A stretch of DNA of 64,000 bases from Sinohyriopsis cumingii (GCA_028554795.2 CM068831.1:64012982-64076981), one strand, 5' to 3'. Shown: positions 1 through 14,100, numbered from the stretch's first letter. Translations and numbers: made by a program. Notes: generated from the sequence alone by a model not told the origin.

Positions 1-690
1 ATGGCCTAACATTAACTCTCTGCCTCAAGGGGAACCTACCCACGGTATTAACCAGGCTGAACATGGGCATCTCTGGTGCACCTTTCCTTCAAGCCCTGCT
101 TCGTCATGGCCTTAGCAATGGCAGGCAGAATTAATGAATTACATGCTCTGTCCTCTGACCCCAATTACCTGCAATTTTGACAAGATCGTTCAGTCTTTCT
201 TATGACAGCATCCTCTTTTAGCACCAAGAATCATCGCCCTTCTACGGGTAACCAGTCTTTTCTCATCTGGACACTTAAACTGAAGGCCACTAACAAGACC
301 ATGTCAGATCTTTGAAGTGGTAACTTAATTGAACGGAGTCAGTGCATAGAGGGATATCACACCTATTTCTATCTCTTAAATCAGGTCAAGATGATATATC
401 AGCTCTGAATATCACTTCCTGGATCAAGTCGGTTATTTGCTCAGCATACAGGGAAATAACCCTGGTTCAGTGTACTTTTTTACGCATTTCGGCTCATGAG
501 GTTTGGGCAGTTGCCACCAGCCTAACATTTGAACGGAACTGTTCTCTAACCTTCATCATTCAGGATTTGGGATGGAGATCAGAGTCCACATTTTTATGTC
601 TTTATCTTCGAGATTTGTCATCCCATAGGGCACAATCTGATCTCCTTGGACTTGTATATGCAGCTCAACAGGTCACATTTCCAGGTTGAA
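1..690 (+). pseudogene. DIRS-like tyrosine recombinase remnant (C-terminal part)
   Basis: Decayed 3' part of a DIRS-type retroelement that carries a tyrosine recombinase instead of a DDE integrase. From about 100 a frame reads like the recombinase core (a segment like 'AGRINELHALS' near 115-155), and after stops and frame changes an open stretch at 342-689 holds the C-terminal core. In that stretch the HxxR box is at 495-506 and the Tyr of 'LYLRDLS' is at 603-605. The second Arg of HxxR is read as Trp (TGG at 504-506), which should abolish strand cleavage. Family assignment rests on the order of core helices and the closing 'GLVYAAQQV' segment known from DIRS recombinases. The element lies in an intron of mannosidase copy 1, same strand, and continues left of the window or is truncated there. 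Confidence 0.75.
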
Positions 691-875
691 AGACAGCTTT
701 TTAAGACATGGCTTCACAACTTAAGCTGGATTTGCATGGGGAATTTTTTTTCCCTTTTGATGCCATGCCCCTACAGATGGAGTTGGTCTACTTAGAAGCT
801 GTCTGTCATACCTTAGGGGATCGGAGATTTTATCTCCGTGGTAAGAGGATATACCTCCCTCAACCTCTTAGTTAT

Positions 876-1245
876 TCTCCAAAGGTGTTATGATTGGGTA
901 ATGTATTCGAAGAAGAAACAAATTTTTTTATAGTAAAATGTTTCTTCAAAAATACTTACCCAATCATGAGACACATTCACCTCCCAGCCTCCCCACAGTT
1001 ACATCCATAGCAGCCATGCCTTCTGCTCCAGTATTAACTAACTTATCATTACGCCTTGCTGCCAAGCCTTATATTTAAGGGGATATCACTCTGCCAAATT
1101 GCCACTGGGTTGGCAGACAACTTTTAGTTCCCTTGAGGTAAATGTAGTATCTGGGAGGGCTGGATTTATGAATTAGTGGTAGTTTTTCTCCTAAGGTATT
1201 ATGATTGGGTAATTATTTTTGAAGAAACATATTTTACTATAACAA
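876..1245 (+). repeat. DIRS-like 3' palindrome and direct repeat
   Basis: At 890-967 'atgattgggtaa' is answered by 'ttacccaatcat', with 'gaagaaac' and 'gtttcttc' inside, giving an imperfect palindrome of about 75 bp. Its first arm is repeated in direct orientation at about 1189-1245, roughly 310 bp further on. The same layout is seen after the recombinases at 53.34 kb and 62.29 kb, so this is probably a structural part of the element (DIRS elements have unusual inverted or split direct repeats), not host DNA. Confidence 0.6.
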
Positions 1246-1486
1246 ATTGGTTTCTACACATCAACATAGTTTAAAAATAATTTGGCATCTAAAAGCATTT
1301 GGTAAAGATTGTACTCATAGCCATTTTCCATATTGTACAAAAGTGTTGTTTTGCATGTAAATAAAATTTCTGACAATTCAGTACTTGCACCAGTTTTGTG
1401 ATTTACAGTGTGATGATACTGTAATTACTAAAATTAAGTTTGTATATGTTCATGGTTTGCTTTTGTAGGCATCATGAAAGTATTTT

Positions 1487-1725
1487 TTGTAGAGTTGTTA
1501 TAGGGTTTAACACCATTTTTCAGCACAAGATAGGCTATACATAGCAGCCAGTGTAAATGGTGAAGGAAGAAACTGGGAAAACCCTGGAAAGAACCACTAC
1601 TGGCAAGCTTTCTCACATAACTACCTTGGTCAAACCAGAGACTCGAACTCACACAGTCAGAGGTGAGATGGTAATGATCCGTGATGGTGAGTGCTTTAGA
1701 CCACTCATTCACTCAGGGTCAATTT
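1487..1725 (-). mobile_element. SINE family 1 (tRNA-like head), reverse copy
   Basis: Read on the minus strand this has a tRNA-like head ('gagtggtctaaagcactcacc', B-box-like 'gttcgagtc'), the body 'ggtggttctttcc..ttcctccacc..actggc', and the tail segment 'aaaaatggtgttaaaccc' followed by a weak A/C tail. It matches the copies at 21852, 39707, 46750, 55727 and 56094 throughout. The head resembles class II tRNAs (Leu/Ser) because of the extra arm between A and B boxes. It is non-coding; open frames across it are chance. Confidence 0.8.
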
Positions 1726-1801
1726 TTTGCAGAGTATTTGTTGGTCAGGTCAGATGTAGCATGTACTGGTCATTGTAGTATTATCATTATATCTTTATCA
1801 G

Positions 1802-1938
1802 GTTCAGAGGGGTCATCTGTAGAGGTTTACAACATTGTTGATATCAAAGGCAAGAGCAACATAGAAGTGGCGATACAAATTTCGACTAATGTCAAGAACC
1901 CAGATGGTGTCTTTTACACAGACCTGAATGGATTTCAG
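1802..1938 (+). CDS. MAN2A: MAN2A copy 1, exon a
   Basis: The acceptor AG is at 1800-1801 and the donor GT at 1939-1940 (CAG|GTAAGT). The exon enters in phase 1 (one base from the previous exon) and leaves in phase 0. It encodes about 45 residues including '[20 protein letters not shown]' and 'FYTDLNGFQ'. In MAN2A1 the equivalent residues lie in the C-terminal beta-rich domain. Confidence 0.92.
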
Positions 1939-4900
1939 GTAAGTTGTCTGCCCATAGAAAAGCTGATAAAGTGGCCTCCCCTCTTATAAAGCCAACCCCT
2001 CTACATCAGAGAGGAGTGACCTTTCATGAGACGATGATACAAATGTGAGTAATAGATATATTTGAAGTAAGAAAGGCACAAATAATTTTTGAATTATTTA
2101 ATACTTTCATTTAAAAATGAAGTACATGTTATGGATCAACATGATAAAATTTTGGTTAATGTCATTTAAAATAATTATGAATAATAAATCATGGTGCACA
2201 AACATTCAAAAACCATGTCAATAAAATTAGTGTACAAACATCAGGCAACACTGTCATGCTCCATTTATTCAATTTCCCCACTTCTGATTTTAATTCTTTT
2301 TTTGTTGGCTTCCTGTATTTTCAAGTCTAGTACATATGGTTGGTTCATAGATGAATATTGGCAATGCTTGATAATTGCATTGAGCAAAAGGCAACTGTGG
2401 AATGATGACATTGTCCGAAGCAGTGTATCCCCCAGGGTGTAAAATTGAGGGTAATAAAGAACCCTTGGTGTCAGAAATGTACTGACAAATTTTCATCTCA
2501 CCCATGCTTTTTCAGCTTGAAATATGATATTGCAGCTTGCACAACATACACTCTCTCCTCTCTCTCACAATTAACAAACAAATGCATTGGCCATTCAAAG
2601 AAGAATTATATTCGTTCATTTTTCTTTTAGTATAATCAGTTTCATTGTACTTCGACTAAGAACACATTATCCAAAACTCAAAAAGCTAATGGTTAATCTT
2701 CTTTCTAATAAGTTAAACTTTTTAAGATCTTTATTTTATTGCAGCAAAGTTAAACAAACAACAAAATCTGCATTGACCTCCTGACTTTGTAGTCCAAATA
2801 ACACATATGCCTTGGCAAGTTTACTGATTTCTTAGTTGTGAAAAATTGTCTTGGGTGATAATTTGTTCTCCAGAACAAGGGCAGACTTTTTAAAATTCTT
2901 AAATCCTGTCATGAAAGGATTATTCACTATTGCAATCTTTGCACTCACACGACCAGTCAAGGGAATTATTTTCTCCATTTTTCATTAAAGTTAGATCCAC
3001 AGTTATTCTTTTGTGTTCTGCTTCTTTCATTTTCTTCACTAATGATTCTTAGTCCATGCCATTTTAATCTGGTGATCACTTTTTGATGCAGCAAGCATTG
3101 ATGTTAAACATCTGGATGACATCTTGATGAGCTCGATGGAAATCACATGAGAGCTTGCAAGATATAGGGAAGGTACTCATCATAACATTGCCTATGCTAG
3201 TCTGGCTCCTTGTTTCATATGCTCCCTGCATTGCACTTCACTATATGAATAGCAGAGTGCAACGTAAGGAGCATATGAAGCAGATAACCAGACTAAGTAT
3301 ACATGATGTCATCCCTCATCCAAAGCATTAGATATTAAATAAATCCTGATTGCATTATGTGAATCCTTTGCATCAAAAAATGCATGGCAACAAAACATAT
3401 GCATCAATTTTCTCCAGCTTGCATCACTGACACACAAATGTGCATAAAGGGAAACACTGGAATCCAAAGCACTGGAATCTAAATTGAATGTTACCACTCT
3501 ACTTTTTATGAATAGATGGTCATATCTACATGGAGTTTTCACTAAAAGACCTCATATAATGTTTAGTTGGTCATAAATAAAAATAGTACCAGTCTGATGT
3601 CCAATATGGCCACCATTGCTGCCATCTTGAAAATCATGTAATTACTACATCTTCTGAACAAATAATCATTTGGACATGGGGTTTTAACTAGCAAACTTCT
3701 TGCGATATTTATTTGATACTAAATGAAAATGCTGCCAATCTGATGTCCAATATGGCCAAAGTTGCAGGAATATTGAAAACCTTGTTATCACTTCTTCTGA
3801 ATGGAAAGTCATTTTGACATGGGGTTTTAGTAAAAGATATTATGATGTCTAGTTGGACCTAAGTACAATGATAACAATCTGATATCCAGTATAACCGCCA
3901 CAGCAACCAGCTTGAAAAATTTGTTATCGCTACTCCTGAATGGAAAGTGATGTTGACATGAGGTTTTCACCAAAAGACTTCTTATGTCTACTTGGTCCCT
4001 AATGAAAATAGTATTAATATAGCTGCCACAGTGACCATCTTAAATGTTTTATACTTCCAGATGGTCGTACTGACATGTGATTTTCTCCAAAAGACTTCTT
4101 GTGATATCTAGTTGGACTTAAAATGGTACTGATGTGACATCAGTATATTCACCATGGTAGCCATCTTGAAAGTTCTCTTGTTGCTATTCCTCCATATTGG
4201 TATGAGAATATTTCTTATAATATTTAGTTGAATAAATAACATGGTACCGATCTGATCTCCAATTTGGTCATCATGGTGGCCATTTTGAAAATCTAGTTAT
4301 TACTGGATAGTTACATCACTGTGGAGTTTTCACCAAAATACTTCTCCTGATGTTTATTGGTCCCAAATGAAAATGGTGTTATCTATCGTCCAGAATGGCC
4401 ACCACTACAGCCATTTTGAAAATTTTGTTATCGCTATTGCTTCTTATTTGACGGTGTTATTTACATAGGGTTGTCACCAAATGACATCAAATTATGTCTA
4501 GTTTGTCCTGAATGAAATTGTTTCGGTCTTACATAGTCTGATAGCCAAGGTGGTTCAGTTGCTAGCTTGCCAGACTAATGACCAAAAGTGTGCAGATTCA
4601 AATCCTACTATCAGACCAGCCTGGGTCAGCTGCCATGGTGTGTCCTTGGGCAAGGCATTTTACTCCATTTGCCTTTACACTAAATAACCTACTTGTGTTG
4701 CAGTGAGATATAGCACCAAGCCAAACAAACAAACAAGCTACATCCAATCTGGCTGCCATAGCAGCAACTTCGAAACTTATTCTTGATCAGAAATATCCTA
4801 AATGGTTTTAACACTCACAACTTAAATGAAGAAACGGTCTTATCTTAAATTTCTTGAAATTGTTTTCACCTAGTATAGTGTCAGTCCCATCAAGAGAGTC

Positions 4901-7900
4901 CTGTCTTATATAAATGCATTATCATGATCATCTCTGTGTGCTAAATGCTAGACAAAATATGGGTTTCATCACAATCAGTGGCTGACCATATCACAAAACT
5001 TGGTATCAACACTATAGAGCATTATTAATCCTATGCAGTCATGATCATTGAAGATGGTCTGCTGGCAAAGAGAATGAGGTAATTTTCTTGACTAGTAATT
5101 AGTACCTTCATTGTGCTTATGAGTTAATTCTATAGCCCGGGTAAATTTTGACATTGCTATGCACAAAATTAACACCAAAAATATACACACAATCTTTGAG
5201 ACAAAAAGTGAATAATTTAATTTCTGTGCCCAATAAGACATCAGTAGATGTATCCTGCTATTATTAAATTGGGTCATTTTGTACAATATTTCATCAATAA
5301 ATATATCAAAAGATGATTTCTACTATGGAAACGATTGTGGATTTTCTACTATAACCTATTTTTGAGGATGCTTTTTATACAAAAACTATATTATAAAAGG
5401 AAAATAAGAGAAGTTTTATATTTTAAAAAAAATTTAAAAAAGAATATGATGAACATATTGAAAATAGGAAGAAATTATTGTAGAAAGTTATAAAAGAAAT
5501 AATGTTAAAAATAGTGATGTACATGCACTGTACATCACTATTTTTAAAAAAATTTTTTTAACTTTCTACAATAATTTCTTCCTATTTCAATATGTTCATC
5601 ATATTCTTACATGGAAAGAAATAATTTCACCCAAATATTAGAGTCCAGAACAGACCTGTATAAAGTTCAGTGAAGCTACCATAAACTCAACACTGTTGGG
5701 ATATTAAAAAAATTGGTCAGTTTAACAAAATATGAGTGTTGAAATGGCAGGAGACAGAGGTTTAATTTGTAGTAAAGCAGCCTTATTTAGCCACAATATG
5801 TGATCATTGTGCAGAAGGCTGTTTAGGTCCCACACTGACCCATGTTTGGGTCACATGGGTCAGTGTGGAGAAGGTGTTTTGGTTACAGAGGGGTCAGTCT
5901 GGGAAAGGTGTTCACGTTACATAAGGATCAGTCTGCAGAAGATATTCAAGTTACACAGGGGTCAGTATGTAGGTGCTCATGTTACAAAGGGGTCAGTCTG
6001 CAGAAGGTGCTCGGGTTACAGAGGAGCCAGTCAGCAGAGAGTGCTTAGATTACAGATTGGTCATTTAACAGAAAGTGTTCATGCTACACAGGGTTCTGTC
6101 CACAGGTGTTTGGGTTACAAAGTTTGCAGAAGGTGGTCTGGTTATAGATGAGTCATTCTGCAAATGGTGATCAGGTTACAGAGGGACCAGTTAGCAGGTG
6201 TTCATCTTCAGGTAACAGAGACAGCATTCAGTGAATATATTGGGTTACAGAGGGGCGAATCAGCAGTTGCTTGGATTACAGTGGGGTCAGTTTGCAGAAT
6301 GTGCTTTTATTACAGCAGGGCCAGTCTTTAGAAGGGATTCAAGTTACAGAGGGGTCAGTTTTGTGAAGCTTCATTATAATTTGAATGCAAACCATGAACA
6401 AATATAACATTTATGTTAACCATCTAACCCCTTTTCACAATGATTACTGTTGAAGTTTAATTTTCATGACTTTTAATGACTGTTTTTCTGACTATCTTGT
6501 AGATTCAGAAACGTAAGACCTACAGCAAACTGCCGTCACAAGCTAACTTTTACCCAATGCCCACTATGGCCTTTTTGGAGGATGATCACTACAGATTTAG
6601 TGTACTGACTGCCCAGTCCTTGGGGACAGCCAGTCAGAAACAAGGTCAGCACATACTTTTCTAAGTTATACCTTTCTGAAAAATATCACTTTCATCTACT
6701 TTTCAATGGGGGGGGGGATAAATTATCTGTATTTATCTTGTATTTGTATGTATTTTTGATCTAACATCATCAAAATGGGGTAACTACAATGCTGTGAATC
6801 TTTGGCGTGCAAGTTTGTATTTTGCTCAAATCAGCCAGTTTCAGCTGCCTCAGTCATTGTCTGTCTGCAAGGTACTTTTTCTCCTGTTGCCTCAGCACCA
6901 AAGAGATTTTTATATGTTGATGTGCTGTTAAACATCAAGTAGTTGTCATCTTCAAACCAGGAAGACATTTGTGAAAGCCATCAGCTTAATTAAATCTTAA
7001 GGATTATATATCTGTGTATTTTGTCTTAGGACTGTTCCACAGAAATGCAGCTCTCTTTTTTTTCTTCAAACTATATGCCAGAGAACTTTGATTATTATGA
7101 AAATGATAGAGAATTATTTATTGCACCAGTAAGTGACTACTAAACATTGAAAATGCATTCGTAGAGTTCGAGGTATGTTTTTTCTGGAACAGCCTCTAGA
7201 ACAGAATTCTTTTTTAACAAACAAAATTTGAATTTATTATATGCAGATGTTATATATATTTAATTTGTATTGTGAGCAGTCTTTTAAGACTATTTGGGAT
7301 TCAATTCACAATACTGTAAGTTCATTCTTAATTCTTAATTTTCTTAATTTTTACTCTGTTTTCTTGGAGGGAAAAAATATTTGTTGAATCTTACTAAGTT
7401 TCATGGGTTTCACTCTTTATCGTTACTTAGTTTAAGACCATATAGTCATAACACAGATGCCACTATGTGTAGTATTTACTTTTTGTACTGAAGTAAATTG
7501 GTTCTGGGATAGTTGGAAGACAGTACAGTAATTAGTCCCCATAATGTGCTGGCAGATCTTGGTCAATACAGTTTCTTAAGAGTAGCCAGTCAAACAAACA
7601 ACATAGGCCCTAATCTGTCATATCAGGGTGTTACTTTACTCAAAAGTACACCAGGGGAACAGTCTAGGATTTAAAATGGTACTCCCCCAGGCTCAACTTT
7701 TAAGTGAGTATATAAAAATTATTATCAGCAACTCATTTTTCCTTCTCTTAAGAATGATGAATATAATCATATTGAAAATTGATTTGTGAAGACTTTAAAC
7801 ATTACCACCAAGGTTGTCATCACAACCTATATTAAATGATTGGTCATGTTGATGCAGGTTTGTGATTGAAACTCCATTTACTTTAGTTAGCTTGTGGTAA

Positions 7901-8067
7901 CTGAAAAAAAAGATCCCAAAATCCTCATTAAATTTGGCAAATCAAAAACTATTAGAAAATCCCTTGTCTGTGAGACTATTAGCTAATTAAAAAATGAACA
8001 GTAACTGTTAAATTGAATTAATAAAGAGAGGTGGAAGTTTCATTCTCGAAACAAGATCATATTTCTG

Positions 8068-8133
<66 letters not shown>

Positions 8134-11100
8134 CTTATTATCAATGTTAGTAAAGGTTACAAATTCAGAGGTTGTAATTATCAGCTTCTGATTCATTTTT
8201 GATTCATACCCCAACTTCAATCTATTGAAGGATTTACCTGGCATAAGTACAATATGTTTGAGCATTATTCAGTCTTTTCATAACTTAAAAATTTCAAACC
8301 ATACCTTGCTCTGTCCATGCAAACTTTAGTAATTTCTAAAAATTTAGTCTGGGGGAGTACCATTTTAAATCCTAGACTGTTCCCCTGTTGTACTTTTAAG
8401 TAAAGTAACACTCTGGTTGCTAATTGGTTGGGAAACAGACTATGTTAAATCTTTGCTATATTTAGCTCCACTGGTCATAGACAAAGATAGCATATAGGAT
8501 ATAATGTTGTCCATCTGTCAGTTAGCACAAGTTTGTTATCACTACTCCTGAAATACTCAGATGATTGCCAAGAAACTTTACAAGCACGTCCATCCTAATG
8601 TCCTAAATGAAAATGGTACTGCTGAGACATCAGATATTGCTGCCACAGTAGCCATATTAAAAATCTTGTTATTACTGGATCAGTGTGGTGTTTTCATTAA
8701 AAGATATTTTATGAAGATGTTGGTACTAATCTGACATCATAGCCATCACAGCAGTCATCTTCAGAATCTTATTGTTACTACTCCTCCTTAATGAAGAGTC
8801 ATATCTGCATATGGAAGATATTTTATGATGTCTAGTAGATCTGAAAATTATGTTGGTCCGATTTTCCATCATGCTGTTATTAGTGCCATCTTGAAAACTG
8901 GTGTTATTCCTTCTAAATGGGAAGTCATATTAACATTGAGGTTTTACCACAAGACTTCTTATAATATCTAGTTGTTACTAATGGAAAATGGTGCTGATCT
9001 AACATGCAGTATGGCAACCATGGCAATAATCTTGAAAATCTTGATTGCTACAGTGTACTTCTAAATGGAAAGTCATAACAAATGCATTGTCCATTCAAAG
9101 AATAATTTTATTCATTTTTCTTTTAGTTTAAAGCTGTACTTTTAACAGTCTCCTTATAATCTTTTTGTAGCAGTATTATAGACCAACACATTTTACAACC
9201 AGTACAAAAAGCCAAATAAATATTTTTAACCAAATCACAGTTAATTTACCACCAATCATAAAATGTGTACTATAATCGGTTTCATTGTACTTCATCCTAG
9301 AACACATTTATCCAAAAATCAAAAATGCTAATGATTAATCTTCTTAAGATCTTTCTTTTATTGCAGCAAGTTAAAAACCAACCAAATCTGCATTGACCAC
9401 CTGACTCCAAATTGAATCCAAATAACGCATTTGTCCAAGCAAGTTTACTGATTTCCTTGTTGTGAAAGAATGTCTTGGGTGATAATGTGTTCTCCAGATA
9501 TCTTGTGACAAGGGCAGATTTTTTAAAATTCTTAAACCCTGTCCTGAAAGGAGTATGCACTTTTTCAGTCTTTGCAATTACGCAAGGGAATTATTTTCTC
9601 CATTTTTCATTAAAGTTAGATCCACAGTTACCGTATTTACCGCATATGTTGGGACACGATAAAATAATTATTTTTTTTCCTGTCCCAGAACTTACGGTGA
9701 TCTTTTTTTAAACATACATCATGTGTCCCAAGACTTAGGAAATGAAAAAGTGTGCAATTTGCCCCCCACCCCCCAACCCCGCCGCCTCAACCGGCCACAC
9801 CGCATGTTACAATAAAATAGATAAATAAAATGCTTATTTGATAATAAAATGAAAGAAACTAACCTTGTACTGTTATCATTTATTCACTTTTTGGTCGGCA
9901 TTAGCATTTTATTAAAAGCAAAATATATCCACGAACTCCGTATATGTGGCGCATGCATCCATAGTGTTATTGCTTTCGTCAGACAACACAACACATTGGT
10001 CATTGACATGAATACTGAGAAACGAATCATCTTTGGTTGTCCTTGAAGGTTTGAATGTTATGAGAATGAAAACTGGATCCTGCAAAATCACATACGAATG
10101 AGAGAGAGAGAAAGAGTGAGAATTATCAATCCCATTGCACAAAAGCACATGCCATTCATGCGTGACATGGTGTAAGGTACAAAATAACCAAGAGTGTATT
10201 ATATCCACGGTAACAATATGACAATATCTCGCAAACTAAAATCGTTATTATAGAGTACAAATGACAATCTTTTTGATTCCATGGGTTACAAAAAGTATTA
10301 TTAAAGCAAGTTAATGCTGTGTATACTATTTACACCGAATAACTCGAAACCAGTTCGTGTCAATTATGACTACAGACGGCATATAAATGAAACCCCAGGT
10401 GTTGAATAAACACACCTTGTAACAGCCATAAACTCATTGTTTGAACTTACAGGTAGGATATCAAATACAAAGGTTAAAATTTATTGCAAAGCAAGCCAAT
10501 CCCAGAAGCAGACTTTGCATTCCTTTTAGCATGATTGTTTTTAATTATACATATATATATACAAAGTCGGCCGACATAGGGAAGCCGACTTTGATTTCTT
10601 TCTACCGGTTTTCACTGGGATTTTGAAAATAAATAGAAACAATGGAACACTTTGAAACGATAACTTCTCACACATTTACACAAAAAGTGATTCCTCGCAG
10701 TCATTATTATCGCGTACATAGCATATATAAAGGGGAATAAAAATAAAACAAAATAAACCACATTATAGATCTCCGCTATTATGGATAAGTTTGTAGTGCC
10801 ATACTCAAGTAGTGAAGAGACCTTGCCTCATGCATGGAAAGAAAATGCGTAGGAACTGGGCAACAGGTTTTTTAAAGCGACACAACCTCGTGCTTCGTTC
10901 ATGTGCAACGATGGCCCAGCGTCTCCCAGAAGATTTGGAGGAGAAAATACATTTATTCCATGAATTCTTAAAGGCCAGAAGAGAAGAAGACGATTTCGAA
11001 GACAAGATGATAATTAACATGGATGAAACTCCTATGTACTTTGATCTAATTCCTGGACGAACTGTCGAAAAGAAAGGTGTTAAAAGTGTGAGAATTCGCA

Positions 11101-14100
11101 CGACTGGTGCTGAAAAAAGCATCTAACCTTAGTACTTGCAGTTTCCGCAGCAGGAGATGTGTTGCCACCAATGATAATATTTCGTGGTGTGAGGCAGCTA
11201 AAAGATATTCAGGCACCAAAAGGATGGATCGTACATGTGCAGGAGAAGGGTTGGGTTGATGAGGAGGTGATGCTGCAGTGGATTAAAGAGATATATCTCA
11301 AGTATACCGGAAATGAACGGTCTCTTTTAGTGATGGATTCATTCCGGGCGCATATTACAGATGCTGTAAAACGGGCTTTGAGAAGGGGTAACATGGTGCC
11401 TGCAGTTATTCCGGGAGGAAGCACCTACAAGCTACAGCCACTCGACGTCAGTGTAAATAAACTGGTCAAGTCCAACATGAGGAAAAGCTGGACAAATTTT
11501 ATTCGTAAAGCAGCAGAGGGCCTTTCCAAGGAAAGTGACAACACGTCTCGTATTAAGAGTGCAGATAAACAACAGTTGTGGACTGGATTGTGAAAGCAGT
11601 CGAATCGCTTCGGGACAAGCCAGATCTGATCTGAAAATCATTTAAAGTTTGTGGTATTAACAATAACTTGAATGGATGTGAGGACAATATCATAAGAAAT
11701 ACTGAATGTGATGGCAGCAACAGTGAGGAAGACGAATTTGATGGATTTGAGCCTGAGGAGGTTGAGTGGGCAATCAAAAATGTGGACAGATTGAAGGATT
11801 TAAATTAAATATATTAGCGGCATTCAAATTTGTTCAGCAGTACTTGGATTATGTCAGCTATCACTGCTGTGTAAATAAAATATGTTCGGTTTCAGAATTA
11901 GTATGTTTATCAATCACTCTGTACCGTCACTATCTACCGGTATCTCTCTCTCTCTCTCTTTCTTTCGCTCTCTCTCTCGCTCTCTCTCTCTCTCTGAATA
12001 TATTTTTACGTAATTACAGTGAATAGTTTATACTGTGCTCATGCCAAAATAGGTCGTGTAACAAGCATGAATGGCAAATAAAACTTGGCATTTAATTAAT
12101 TAAAAAAACTTTGTTGAAGCATAAATTAGAACAGAAAAAGTTGAACTCGTTCTCATATACACAAATGGTTCATTCTTACCTGAGCTCTTGTTCTTAGCAA
12201 ATTTGCATCTAGGAAGAAAAGTGTAAACAAACAACACTCACAGCGTTTTCTTTTTTAAAGTTTTCTTTAATAAAATTTTCGTTTGAGTGCATTTTCCAAC
12301 ATGTAATTTTTGAATGATTTAAAAGGAGTCCCACAACTTACGACTTGAAAAAAACGATGTGTCCCAGAACATACAGTGCACAAAAAAATTACTTTTAAAA
12401 TAAATTTATGGTGTCCCAACAAATACGGTGTCCCAACATGTACGGTAAATACGGTACTCTTGTGTTCTGCTTCTTTCACTTTCTTCGCTAATGATTCTTA
12501 GTCCACACCATTTTAATCTGGTGATCACTTTCTAGTGCAATAAGCATTGACGTTAAACATCTGGGTGACATCTTGATGAGCTCAATGGAAATCGCATGGG
12601 AGCTCGCAAGATATGGGGAAGGTACTCCATCATAACATTGCCTATGCTAGTCTGGTTCCCTGTTTAATATGCTCCATGCGTTGCACTCCACTATGCAAAT
12701 AGTGGAGTGCAACACATGGACCATACACAGCAAGGAACCAGACTATGCCTATACTCAAAGTATACACGATGCCATCCCTCATCCAAAGCATTGGATATTA
12801 AACAAATCCTGATCGCATTATGCAAATTCTTTGCATCAAAAAATGCCCAGCAACAAAACGTGCATCAGTTTTCTCCAGCATGCGTCCCTGATGCACAAAT
12901 GTGTGTAAAGGGAAACGAGTAGTTGTTTATTTTTAAATCAGATTAAATTTAAATATCAGCCAATTTTTTAAAAAAATTCTAGTTTTACATATATTTGTCA
13001 CATCCTGTTAGAAAACAAATAACACATATATAAAAACAAATGGTAGTACTTACTTGAGCTATATTCCATTGTCAACAATTATGTGTCATTAAACAATTCA
13101 CTATGATATTGTCACCAGTAGCATGTGGCTGTAGTTGTTTACATGCTACAGGTAAACATACTGAAACTTGCCGACCACTCCAGTGGCCTAGTGGTTAGAG
13201 CATCCCCACGGGGTTGTGAGTTCGATCCCCGATCGAGTCATACCAAAGACTTATAAAAATGGTACTAACATTTGCCTTGCTTGGTGCTCAGCATTAAGAG
13301 GTTAGTGTTAGGACTGTTCGGCCTTGTGTCAGGATAATGTAACTGGGTGGGACATCATGCTACATGTCTGCAGCATGATGCCCCAGTGCTTGACGTCACT
13401 ATAAACTGCCACACTGCAGACATCATAGTGATATGACCAAAATTCTTTTAAAGCTACATTAAAAATTCATATCACACACACACATGCACTTAAACTTGCT
13501 AGATTTTGGTCAGCTGGAGACAGTTATCATCTTGCTGAGGCTACCCAGGGGATGAGACTCTTCATAAGGAAATTAAAACATGTGAACAGATTAAAAAGTA
13601 ACTTGATGGCTAGATATATTTGGTTTCAAAAGATTGGAAATTTAATTTGCATTTATGCTGCCATTGGTAGCAGTCATAAGCATAAACATTTTTCCTGCGA
13701 AAAGGAAACTTTCACATGAGAGTAAACATCTTCAGTCACTTTGGAAAATGTAAGAGACCTTCAGATTCTATGGCATTTATTTAAGTATTTTGCTGACTTC
13801 CTTTGATGAACAGTACTTTATTTGTATTGGCTTGATTTGATGAAAGGTGCATGTGTTATTGAAGTCACAGCTAGAATAACTTTGGAGGGACAAACAATGC
13901 CTGTTTGTTATTCTGACAGCAACATCAAATAATTTTAGAACATTGAGTCAGAATTTACATTTCATTTGCTAAGTATTCATAAAGAATAATTGGTGCTTCA
14001 AATGTATTCAGTTTCAGCAAAATTATTTTTTCTGGGTTCATTAAGATAAACTAGCCATCGTTTGGTTGATTTTTGTCGTTCCTGTTCCTACCTTCAAAGA

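Larger units (their letters stand above)
9631..12454 (+). mobile_element. Pogo/Tigger-type DNA transposon with TIRs and TA duplication
   Basis: The left end 'ccgtatttaccgcatatgtt' is the inverted match of the right end '..acatgtacggtaaatacgg'. Subterminal copies of 'tgtcccag/caacatacgg' lie within 100 bp of both ends. TA flanks it at 9629-9630 and 12455-12456, and the sister repeat at 3004-3005 has one TA and no insert. The 2.8-kb length and the DDE transposase inside fit the Tc1-mariner superfamily, pogo/Tigger branch. The HTH part of the gene is missing and the frame is broken, so it is not autonomous. Confidence 0.9.
9078..12916 (+). repeat. Dispersed repeat R1, copy B (occupied by pogo element)
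   Basis: Homologous to 2576-3455 on both sides of the transposon: 9078-9628 on the left, 12457-12916 on the right. The break falls at the single TA of copy A at 3004-3005. It includes the second hairpin at 12648-12745. Confidence 0.8.

Noticed and set aside
5807-6151. Open frames of 114 and 68 codons across the 33-bp minisatellite
   Set aside because: They follow the repeat unit (length divisible by three), have no domain, and lie inside a mannosidase intron.
8008-8265. Minus-strand ORF with Tyr/Ile repeats
   Set aside because: Produced by the (AT)n tract.
9849-10208. ORFs on both strands in the left part of the pogo element
   Set aside because: No similarity to the transposase or other proteins; lie in the non-coding subterminal part.
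12707-12922. 71-codon ORF in repeat R1
   Set aside because: Not conserved in the sister copy at 3240-3455 and covers a hairpin arm.
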